Assembly (NCBI GenBank): GCA_965370435.1
Contig: CBDUUP010000253.1
Span: forward strand, 1-6,800
DNA from: CBDUUP01 sp965370435
Lineage (GTDB): Bacteria > Chloroflexota > Anaerolineae > Anaerolineales > UBA11579
Direction: 5' to 3'
DNA: 6,800 nucleotides
Below are positions 1 to 5,441 of this stretch, in pieces (position 1 is the first letter of the stretch; the number at the start of each line of letters is the position of its first letter). The notes under the pieces are model-generated. The model saw only the letters and a list, made by a program, of their open reading frames with translations, was not told the origin of the DNA and searched no databases. The translations under genes and the position numbers were made by a program.

Positions 1-986
1 CCCCCGCAGCGATTGCCGAACCCCCTCCTGCGGAAGCAGAGCCTGCATCCTCGCAGGCCGCACTCGCTCCCCCGGATGGACAATACCCCGATGGCGTGAA
101 AGCCTCCCCGCTGGCGCGCCGCATGGCCGGTGAGCATGGGTTGGACATCACCGCCATTCAAGGCAGCGGCCCCGGCGGGAGGATCATCCGTAAGGATATC
201 GAAGCCTTCCTGGCCGCGCCGCCCCCGGCGCATGGCGCAGTCCCATCCACGGCGATCTCAGTTCAACCCCCGGTCTTTTCCCCTTCAGAACCTCCGCCAT
301 CAGATAAGCGCATCCCCCTGAGCCGTCTGCGGGCCGCCATTGGTCGCCGCATGGTGGAGGTCAAACAGCAAGCCCCCCATTTCTACGTCACCGCCGAATA
401 TGATCTGGCCGAATTAATGGCTCTGCGTAAAAAGCTCAACACGATGTTGGAAGCCAGCGGCGAGAAGCTCTCGGTCAATGACTTCATCGTCAAAGCCGCC
501 GCCTTGTCGCTGCGCCAGTTCCCCAACCTCAACGCCTCCCTGGACGGCGACCACGTCATCCAACACGGACAGGTGAATGTGGGCAACGCGGTGGCGGTGG
601 AGGGCGGTCTGCTGACCGTCGTCTGCCGGGATGCGGACCGCAAATCCTTGCGCCAAATCTCCGCCGAGGTCCGCCGCATGGCCGCGGGCGCCAGGGAAGG
701 CAAAGTGCGCCCGGATGACATCCAGGGTTCCACCTTCTCCATCAGCAACCTGGGCATGTTCAATGTCGAACACTTCATCGCCATCCTCAATCCCCCCGAA
801 GCGGCCATCCTGGCGGTCGGGTCGGCGTTGGAAGTTCCCGTGGTCGTAGATGGCGAGATCGAGCTTGGACTGCGCATGAAGGCCACTCTCTCGGTTGACC
901 ACCGGGTCAGCGATGGAGCCGAAGCCGCCCAATTCATGCAGGCTCTGGGTCAATACCTGGAAGAGCCGCTGCGCCTGACCTTGTAG
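1..986 (+). CDS. Dihydrolipoamide acyltransferase (E2) of a 2-oxoacid dehydrogenase complex, 5'-truncated by window edge
   Basis: E2 core subunit, which moves an acyl group from lipoamide to CoA in a cytosolic 2-oxoacid dehydrogenase complex. The frame is open from base 3 with no start needed: bases 3-95 encode a Pro/Ala-rich linker, so the GTG at 96 is internal and the lipoyl domain lies off the left edge. Counting codons from 96, residues 1-40 are a peripheral subunit-binding domain (ASPLARRMA, then GSGPGGRI), 41-70 a second Pro-rich linker, and 71-296 the catalytic domain. That domain ends with FSISNLGMF (214-222) and the acyltransferase signature DHRVSDG (268-274), with the catalytic His at bases 900-902 and the Asp at 912-914 both present. 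The gene stops with TAG at 984. Pyruvate is the likeliest substrate, but branched-chain 2-oxoacid or acetoin complexes cannot be excluded because E1 and E3 are not in view. The family call is secure; the substrate is not. Confidence 0.95.
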   Translation, partial: PAAIAEPPPAEAEPASSQAALAPPDGQYPDGVKASPLARRMAGEHGLDITAIQGSGPGGRIIRKDIEAFLAAPPPAHGAVPSTAISVQPPVFSPSEPPPSDKRIPLSRLRAAIGRRMVEVKQQAPHFYVTAEYDLAELMALRKKLNTMLEASGEKLSVNDFIVKAAALSLRQFPNLNASLDGDHVIQHGQVNVGNAVAVEGGLLTVVCRDADRKSLRQISAEVRRMAAGAREGKVRPDDIQGSTFSISNLGMFNVEHFIAILNPPEAAILAVGSALEVPVVVDGEIELGLRMKATLSVDHRVSDGAEAAQFMQALGQYLEEPLRLTL

Positions 987-1070
987 GGGGGTACTCTCTT
1001 TTCCCTTTGGAAAATGGGGGATATACGCATTTTATGTCATTTTGCAACTAATTTGTGATGGTATTCATCG

Positions 1071-1099
1071 TTCACTTAATCGGATATTTAGTGTAGAAT
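1071..1099 (+). promoter_or_regulatory. Probable sigma-70-type promoter for the response regulator gene
   Basis: TTCACT at 1071-1076 (4 of 6 to the -35 consensus) and TAGAAT at 1094-1099 (5 of 6 to the -10 consensus) are separated by exactly 17 bases, in an AT-rich stretch that contrasts with the flanking coding DNA. Transcription would start near 1106 and leave a leader of about 23 bases containing AAGGA at 1115-1119, nine bases before the ATG at 1129. The prediction rests on motif match and position only. Confidence 0.45.
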
Positions 1100-1128
1100 T
1101 GGGGCTGAACGAGTAAGGATAGGTATAT

Positions 1129-1512
1129 ATGAATATGGGATCGGCAACTCTTCTTGTGGTTGATGACGAGCGCGATACGCTCACGTTATTGCGTATGACC
1201 TTGGAACGCGCCGGCTATGAAGTCATTACTGCCGCCTCAGGGCAGGAAGCCATCAGCCTGATGGAAAAACAATCCCAGAGATTTGATTTGATCATCTTGG
1301 ATTTGATGATGCCGGTTCATTCCGGTTTCGACGTTCTGCAAGCCGTGCGGGTGGGCATGCGGACGCCGCCGGTGATCGTGCTTTCCGCTAAATCCAGTTT
1401 CGATGACCAGCTCAAGGCCCGTGAAATGGGGGCCATTGATTACCTGACCAAACCCACCAACCGGAAGACTTTGCTCAGCGCGGTGGAAAACGCATTGGCG
1501 CAAGTGATATAA
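1129..1512 (+). CDS. Stand-alone receiver-domain response regulator (CheY-like)
   Basis: A 127-residue protein made only of one phosphoacceptor (REC) domain, with no DNA-binding or enzymatic output domain, so it probably acts by protein-protein contact in the cytoplasm. The acidic Mg-binding residues are D12, D13 (VVDDE), the phosphoacceptor is D58 (LIILD followed by LMMP), the switch hydroxyl is S86 (VIVLSA), and the conserved lysine is K108 (YLTKP). All residues needed for phosphorylation are therefore present. The ATG at 1129 has AAGGA nine bases upstream; a second in-frame ATG at 1135 would shorten the protein by two residues. No histidine kinase gene lies in the window. The next gene starts 13 bases after the TAA and is probably cotranscribed. 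The receiver call is secure; the pathway is unknown. Confidence 0.95.
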   Translation: MNMGSATLLVVDDERDTLTLLRMTLERAGYEVITAASGQEAISLMEKQSQRFDLIILDLMMPVHSGFDVLQAVRVGMRTPPVIVLSAKSSFDDQLKAREMGAIDYLTKPTNRKTLLSAVENALAQVI

Positions 1513-1525
1513 TTCTCCCTTGACC

Positions 1526-2110
1526 ATGTCCAATACTGTTGAATACGATCTGGAATATGCGCGCGCCGGAGTCGCCGAACTGGACGATTATTTATTGTCT
1601 AAAGAGTTGTTCTGGCCTCTGAGTGGTACCCCTCCCGGCGGGAAACCCTTCCCTCGCCTGACCCTGGGGGGCTTGCTGCTGGCCCTGGCTCGTTTGAAGG
1701 CTCGTGAGTTGTCGGTTTCCCACAACGCCAGTTTCACCCGCCTGGAAGCCCAATTGGACGGGGTACGGTCACGCTGGCGGGTTGCCTGGGGGCGCAAGGC
1801 GGCCAGAGAGTACCCCAGCCGTCTCACCCAGTGGCGCAATTATCTCGACGATTATGCTAAAAATTCCTCCGCCTACGCCAGTGCTTACGCCCAGGAGGCG
1901 CGGTTGCGTCTCATCTTGCACTTGCTGGAGCCGCAGCTCGACATGCCTTCATCAGCCCACCTCAGCATGCTGGCGGGTTTGGACCTGCGCCTTCAGGCGA
2001 AATTTGAGGCTGGGGAATTTGTCTGGGAGGCGGAATTAGCCGCCGGTTTTCCGCCGGATACGTTCTGGTTTTTATATGGGGGACTGCCAGGCCATTCCGT
2101 TACGTCTTAG
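1526..2110 (+). CDS. Uncharacterised 194-residue soluble protein, probable partner of the receiver protein
   Basis: I do not recognise a named family. The protein has no signal peptide and no convincing membrane segment; the leucine-rich stretch LGGLLLALARLKA (47-59) looks like a buried helix. It appears mostly helical, with an aromatic and charged central segment (YPSRLTQWRNYLDDY, 96-110), a helix rich in Glu, Arg and Leu (123-138), and an aromatic tail FPPDTFWFLYGGLP (175-188). Coding potential is supported by sustained length, coherent composition and tight spacing behind the receiver gene. The start is uncertain: ATG at 1526 is preferred to a TTG two codons upstream at 1520, and neither has a clear Shine-Dalgarno sequence, so translation may depend on coupling to the receiver gene. 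Its position suggests a job linked to the receiver (target, adaptor or scaffold), but this is inference from neighbourhood only. Confidence 0.8.
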   Translation: MSNTVEYDLEYARAGVAELDDYLLSKELFWPLSGTPPGGKPFPRLTLGGLLLALARLKARELSVSHNASFTRLEAQLDGVRSRWRVAWGRKAAREYPSRLTQWRNYLDDYAKNSSAYASAYAQEARLRLILHLLEPQLDMPSSAHLSMLAGLDLRLQAKFEAGEFVWEAELAAGFPPDTFWFLYGGLPGHSVTS

Positions 2111-2120
2111 ATCCCCTTGT

Positions 2121-2150
2121 ATGATCCTATATATTTTTTATACGATTCAT
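2121..2150. terminator. Possible weak hairpin between convergent genes
   Basis: ATGATCCTATA (2121-2131) can pair imperfectly with TATACGATTCAT (2139-2150), with one bulge and one mismatch, around a 7-base AT loop. It starts 10 bases after the stop of the plus-strand gene and sits before the end of the minus-strand genes, a position that suits a bidirectional terminator. The stem is AT-rich and no T-run follows it on either strand, so this is tentative. Confidence 0.25.
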
Positions 2151-2176
2151 CAGCCTATTCAGGTTGAGAGAGGGTG

Positions 2177-2260
2177 TTATGGAGAGTTCCCGCACAGCGC
2201 TTCCCTGAGCTTCGCCTTTTGAACTTTCCCCATCGTGTTGACCGCTACGGTGGAGTGTTC
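2177..2260 (-). pseudogene. Remnant of the C-terminal end of an AMP-forming acyl-CoA synthetase
   Basis: Read on the minus strand, the frame ending in TAA at 2179-2177 encodes AVNTMGKVQKAKLREAL (bases 2245-2195) and then a few residues before the stop. This matches the terminal motif of ANL-superfamily acyl-CoA/malonyl-CoA synthetases, the pattern P-x-x-x-x-G-K-V-x-K-x-x-L-R-E, which carries the catalytic lysine. The expected Pro-Arg ahead of NTMGK is replaced by Ala-Val, and the residues before that do not resemble the family. The frame is closed by another TAA at 2296-2294, and it overlaps the end of the CoA-transferase gene in a different frame, so no start or N-terminal domain remains. 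The best reading is a scar of a synthetase gene that followed the CoA-transferase and was mostly deleted. A chance match is possible but unlikely over this many residues. Confidence 0.65.
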
Positions 2261-2283
2261 AGATATTACCCCGTATTGATCTC

Positions 2284-3486
2284 TTAGATTGCGTTAGCCG
2301 CCCGCAATTTAGCGATTTGAGCGTCATCGAAACCTAAAAACTCGGTGAGAACCTCCTCGGTATGCTGGCCCAGCAAAGGGGGCGGGTAGCGAACTTCGAA
2401 TGGCGAAGTGGGGATATTCATTGGCGAGCCGACAATGGGAATGACGCCCGCGGTGGGATGGTCAACGTCAACGACCAGATTGCGGGCCTGCACCTGGGGG
2501 TGCGCCAAAATCTCATCTACGCTGTTGATCGGCGCGGAGGGGATCCCAAGTCGGTCGCAGATTTCCATCCACTCCTGGGCATCACGGCGGGTGAACAAAT
2601 CATCCAACATCGGCGTCAAAGTATCGCGGTTCTCAACTCGTTTGGGGTTGGTGGAAAAGCGCTCGTCCGCGGCCCATTCGTTGCGGCCCACGCCCTCGCA
2701 AAACTTCTCCCATTGCAGATCGTTGCCGATCGCCAGGGCAAAATACTTATCTCGGGCTTTAAAGGATTGGTAGGGCAAAATATTGGGATGTCCGTTACCC
2801 ATGCGCACGGGTGGATTGCCAGAGATCAGGTAATTGCTGGCAATGTAAGTAAGGACCGCAACCTGTGAGTCTAGCAAAGCCATGTCAATACGCTGGCCCT
2901 TACCGGTGCGGTCGCGCCCAAATAAAGCCGCCAGAATGGCGTTGGAGGCGAACATGCCGGTGAGGATATCGGCGATGGCAACGCCGACCCGATGAGGCTC
3001 GCCATCGGCTGGGCCGGTGATGCTCATTAAACCTCCCATCGCTTGAATGATGAAATCGTAGCCCGGGCGGTCTTTATAGGGGCCGGTGTAGCCAAAACCG
3101 GTCACCGTGCAGTAGATCAGGTCCGGCTTCAGGGTTTGCATAGCGTCGTAATCGAGGCCCATCCGCGCTAACGTGCCAGTCCGAAAGTTCTCGACTAGAA
3201 CGTCGCTGGCGCGGATGAATTCCTTGAGAACTTCAAGCCCTTCCGATGTTTTGAGGTTCAACGTAACGCTGCGTTTATTTCGATTGACGCATAGGAAATA
3301 TGCCGATTCTCCACCCTCCGCGAATGGAGGCCCCCAGTGGCGGGTTTCATCACCCCTCCCAGGTATTTCAAATTTGATCACCTCAGCGCCTAGGTCGCCG
3401 AGCATCATGGTGCAATAAGGACCCGCCAAAGCCCGGGTCAGGTCAAGTATTTTAATGCCATCCAGAAGGCCTTTTTCATGGGCCAT
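2284..3486 (-). CDS. CaiB/BaiF family (family III) CoA-transferase
   Basis: A complete 400-residue protein, the usual length for one subunit of the interlocked family III dimers that move CoA between carboxylic acids in the cytosol. Family landmarks in order: LDLTRALAGPYCTMMLGDLGAEVIKFE (14-40), the VNRNKRSVTLNL segment (67-78), ENFRTGTLARMG (99-110), VTGFGYTGPYKDRPGYD (128-144), the active-site region GVAIADILTGM (168-178) with D173 as the predicted catalytic aspartate, KGQRIDMALLD (196-206), and a C-terminal PPPLLGQHTEEVL. The ATG at 3486-3484 is preceded by AAAGGAG seven bases upstream, which fixes the start and shows independent initiation. Substrates cannot be told from sequence; formyl/oxalyl, succinyl-mesaconate, carnitine and benzylsuccinate enzymes all share these motifs. 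The acyl-CoA synthetase scar just downstream suggests a former carboxylic-acid activation pair. Confidence 0.95.
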   Translation of the reverse strand: MAHEKGLLDGIKILDLTRALAGPYCTMMLGDLGAEVIKFEIPGRGDETRHWGPPFAEGGESAYFLCVNRNKRSVTLNLKTSEGLEVLKEFIRASDVLVENFRTGTLARMGLDYDAMQTLKPDLIYCTVTGFGYTGPYKDRPGYDFIIQAMGGLMSITGPADGEPHRVGVAIADILTGMFASNAILAALFGRDRTGKGQRIDMALLDSQVAVLTYIASNYLISGNPPVRMGNGHPNILPYQSFKARDKYFALAIGNDLQWEKFCEGVGRNEWAADERFSTNPKRVENRDTLTPMLDDLFTRRDAQEWMEICDRLGIPSAPINSVDEILAHPQVQARNLVVDVDHPTAGVIPIVGSPMNIPTSPFEVRYPPPLLGQHTEEVLTEFLGFDDAQIAKLRAANAI

Positions 3487-3556
3487 GAGTCAACTCCTTT
3501 GGAGAAATTATTCGGGAAATCTGTCAGGTGTTTTCACGAAGGCAAAACGCGCTAAG

Positions 3557-3606
3557 CAAATGCGCTTGTGAAAGTTGAAATAAAAAATCTACCATGTGCG
3601 CATTTG
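3557..3606. promoter_or_regulatory. Spaced 9-bp inverted pair upstream of the CoA-transferase gene
   Basis: CAAATGCGC (3557-3565) and its exact reverse complement GCGCATTTG (3598-3606) are separated by 32 bases of AT-rich DNA. The arms begin 41 bases apart, close to four helical turns, so they would face the same side of the DNA. They lie 71-120 bases upstream of the minus-strand start codon. A marginal minus-strand promoter, TGGACA (3610-3605) with TTTTAT (3585-3580, 19-base spacer), would overlap the outer arm. Together this could be a paired operator, but no protein-binding evidence exists in the sequence itself. Confidence 0.3.
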
Positions 3607-3610
3607 TCCA

Positions 3611-3634
3611 GTGATTGAATGCTTTTTCAATCAC
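3611..3634 (-). terminator. Perfect 9-bp stem-loop after the NmrA-like gene, possible terminator
   Basis: On the minus strand GTGATTGAA (3634-3626) pairs perfectly with TTCAATCAC (3619-3611) around the 6-base loop AAAGCA, starting 20 bases after the TAG of the NmrA-like gene. A T-run is absent directly after the stem; the next one is about 25 bases on (ATTTTTTATTT). It may end the upstream operon or protect its 3' end. Because the 20-bp unit is duplicated, the distal arm can also pair with the second copy at 3654-3646, giving an alternative hairpin with a larger loop. Confidence 0.35.
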
Positions 3635-3655
3635 CTGAATGCTTTTTCAATCACC
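3616..3655. repeat. Perfect tandem duplication of a 20-bp unit
   Basis: TGAATGCTTTTTCAATCACC occurs at 3616-3635 and again, without mismatch or gap, at 3636-3655. The second copy ends on the last base of the stop codon of the NmrA-like gene (TAG at 3657-3655), so the coding sequence is unaffected. Identity of both copies points to a recent slippage duplication. Confidence 0.95.
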
Positions 3656-4521
3656 TATATGGCGCTCCGTCTCTGCACTTCGCGCTTGACGAAATCTTCA
3701 AAGCGGGTCGGCTCGCGGCCGATCAAGTGTTTGAGAACCCCTGGGTTGCCCCAGAAACCGTGCTGCTCGCAATAGCGGAACATCTTCACCAGGGTCTCGG
3801 TCTGATACATGCCCAACCCTGCATCCCTGGCCTGACCGGTCCAGGTTTCGATGGGGGTGGTTTCTGCCTGCACCGGGCGATCCAATACCCGACTCAGGGT
3901 CGCCGCGATCTCGGTTTGGGTCAATACTTCAGACCCGGCCAGTTCGTAGGTGGCGTGGAGATGACCTGGTTCGGTGAGCGTCATGACGGCCACCTCGGCG
4001 ACATCTTCAATATCCACCATGCCCAGGCGTGTCTCCAGCGCGTAAGGGACGGCGTAAACGCCGCGCTCAACAATCGAATCCCACTCGGCTAACACGTTTT
4101 GCATATATCCGGCGGGCTGGAGGATGGTGTAAGGTATTCCAGACTCGAAGATCAGCGCCTCCACGGACATTTTTAACCAATGATGGGGCATGGCTTTGAC
4201 CTGGGGATGCAGCACCGAGTGGTATACGAAATGCTCCACGAACGCCAAACGAGCCGCGTTGATAACATTTTGGCCGATGCCAACCTCCAGGGGGTTCACG
4301 TTGGGGCAGATGTGGTATATCGCCCGGATGCCTCGGGCCGCTTTCTGGATCGCATCTTGGTCACGCAGGTCCCCGATAGCCATTTCCTGCGCGCCTGCCT
4401 CGGTGACCGCGGGGGTCTGATCTACACGGCGAACCAGGGCGCGGACCGATTGCCCCTTCGAAACCAGGGCGCGGATGACTGCCTGGCCGGTCTTGCCTGC
4501 TGCTCCGGTGACGAGGATCAT
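3655..4521 (-). CDS. NmrA-like NAD(P)-binding protein (atypical short-chain dehydrogenase/reductase)
   Basis: A complete 288-residue Rossmann protein. The nucleotide-binding loop TGAAGKTG (5-12) follows the first strand MILV; R31-R32 at the end of the second strand (RALVRR) suggest NADP(H). GDLRDQDAI (50-58) marks the next strand and adenine-side contacts. The classical catalytic Tyr-x-x-x-Lys is not seen; the equivalent region is HHWLKMSVEAL (113-123), usual for NmrA/quinone-oxidoreductase-2-like proteins, followed by the family stretch TILQPAGYMQN (132-142) and VDIEDVAEVAV (169-179). It may be a reductase or a redox-sensing binder; the substrate is unknown. The ATG at 4521-4519 has TTGGAG seven bases upstream and overlaps the TGA of the preceding gene as ATGA, so it is translationally coupled to the DUF2877 gene. 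The name of the fold is secure, the function is not. Confidence 0.9.
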   Translation of the reverse strand: MILVTGAAGKTGQAVIRALVSKGQSVRALVRRVDQTPAVTEAGAQEMAIGDLRDQDAIQKAARGIRAIYHICPNVNPLEVGIGQNVINAARLAFVEHFVYHSVLHPQVKAMPHHWLKMSVEALIFESGIPYTILQPAGYMQNVLAEWDSIVERGVYAVPYALETRLGMVDIEDVAEVAVMTLTEPGHLHATYELAGSEVLTQTEIAATLSRVLDRPVQAETTPIETWTGQARDAGLGMYQTETLVKMFRYCEQHGFWGNPGVLKHLIGREPTRFEDFVKREVQRRSAI

Positions 4522-5441
4522 GAGTTTACTCCAAGAGATTGGGATGGGGTGGGATGATGGCTTAACGCGGCGACGAACCCGGCCAGCGCGTCCGCGCCGG
4601 AGGTGTGGCCGGAGGCCAGGATGCGGCGAGCAGATTGAAGGAGAGTTTTTTGATCCTCCGTATCCAGCGATTCAACCAGGGAGTGCCAGGGGGCGCTGGC
4701 TTCGCCTCTGGCGGCAGCCCGCAGCCAGGCGGCGGAGAGCGGCGTAGTGAGGGGCGCGGCTGTCTCGGCGATGGCTGCGGCGATGGAGGGCATATCATTT
4801 ACGATCCAGGATGCGAATATAGCGCCGAGGAGATAATCATCGCCCGCGGGGGTGAGGCCGCCCCCCAACCCGGCCAACCCGCGTGCGCCTGCTCGACAGG
4901 CTTCGAGGTCGCCGTTGGCGATTCCCATGCAAAGCGTTTGAGCGTGGCGTCGGGCGGTTTCCAAGAAGCGGGAGGAGAATGACGGTTGGGTTATGGGCGG
5001 CGGATCGTTGAGCAGCGCGGCCAGGCTCTCCGGGGGGGCGTGAGTTTGCATATAAGATTGAAGCAGGGGGAGCATTTCGGCGACTACATCTAAATGCCCG
5101 TGCAGATTTTCCCATCGCGGGCGGGGATTCCAGATGTCGGCGGTATGCGTGTGAATGATAACTCGATCAAGTTCCAGACCGTTCTCCGTGATGGAGACCG
5201 GGGTTTCAGCGGTCACTAGGTTTGTAAAAACGCTGTCTTTGATGTCTACCAGGATGGAGAACGGTCCTTCGCCAACCTCTGGCGTGACCAGGGATAGGAT
5301 TTTGCCATCTTCGTTGATGAGGTTGCAGGCTCGGTCGAAGACGTGCAAAATACGCGCCCGGCGAGTGGTCTCCAGCCAGGCGCGGGCCGGGGGAGCGATG
5401 GAAACCGCGGTGAAAACTTGCGTTGCGCTGGCCGTCTTCAT
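4518..5441 (-). CDS. DUF2877 protein, AllH-like (oxamate carbamoyltransferase subunit homologue)
   Basis: A 307-residue soluble protein with the two hallmark DUF2877 motifs: GLGGGLTPAGDDYLLG (191-206), a glycine-rich loop with a conserved Asp pair, and GHTSGADALAGF (278-289) near the C-terminus. The N-terminal half holds the usual small beta-rich part, including VGEGPFSILVD (56-66). The Escherichia coli family member YlbF was renamed AllH as one of three subunits (AllF, AllG, AllH) of the oxamate carbamoyltransferase of allantoin degradation. AllF and AllG are not in the window, so the same activity cannot be assumed. Its ATG (5441-5439) overlaps the TGA of the molybdenum hydroxylase gene and its own TGA overlaps the next ATG, so expression is locked to both neighbours; GAAGG lies directly against the ATG, too close for a normal Shine-Dalgarno sequence, which supports coupled reinitiation. 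Family call strong, role inferred. Confidence 0.88.
   Translation of the reverse strand: MKTASATQVFTAVSIAPPARAWLETTRRARILHVFDRACNLINEDGKILSLVTPEVGEGPFSILVDIKDSVFTNLVTAETPVSITENGLELDRVIIHTHTADIWNPRPRWENLHGHLDVVAEMLPLLQSYMQTHAPPESLAALLNDPPPITQPSFSSRFLETARRHAQTLCMGIANGDLEACRAGARGLAGLGGGLTPAGDDYLLGAIFASWIVNDMPSIAAAIAETAAPLTTPLSAAWLRAAARGEASAPWHSLVESLDTEDQKTLLQSARRILASGHTSGADALAGFVAALSHHPTPSQSLGVNS

Noticed and set aside
383..953. Long open frames of about 180 codons on the minus strand inside the E2 gene.
   Set aside because: They lie wholly opposite a gene with complete family motifs; their translations show no recognisable domain and arise from the GC-rich coding strand.
999..1014. TTTTCC-CTTT-GGAAAA hairpin shortly after the E2 stop codon, considered as a terminator.
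   Set aside because: The perfect stem is only 6 bp with two G-C pairs and is followed by G-rich sequence rather than a T-run, so it should not terminate on its own.
1520..1525. TTG at 1520 as start of the uncharacterised gene.
   Set aside because: It adds only two residues before an ATG at 1526 and has no better ribosome binding site, so the ATG is preferred.
2362..2868. A 168-codon plus-strand open frame opposite the CoA-transferase gene.
   Set aside because: It is the mirror of a gene with all family III CoA-transferase landmarks and shows no domain of its own.
3616..3655. The 20-bp repeats considered as a CRISPR fragment.
   Set aside because: The two copies abut without any spacer and there are no cas genes nearby; this is a simple tandem duplication.
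3619..4557. Plus-strand open frames of 157 and 125 codons opposite the NmrA-like gene.
   Set aside because: The minus-strand protein has a clear Rossmann loop, ribosome binding site and coupling overlap; the plus-strand readings look like composition shadows.
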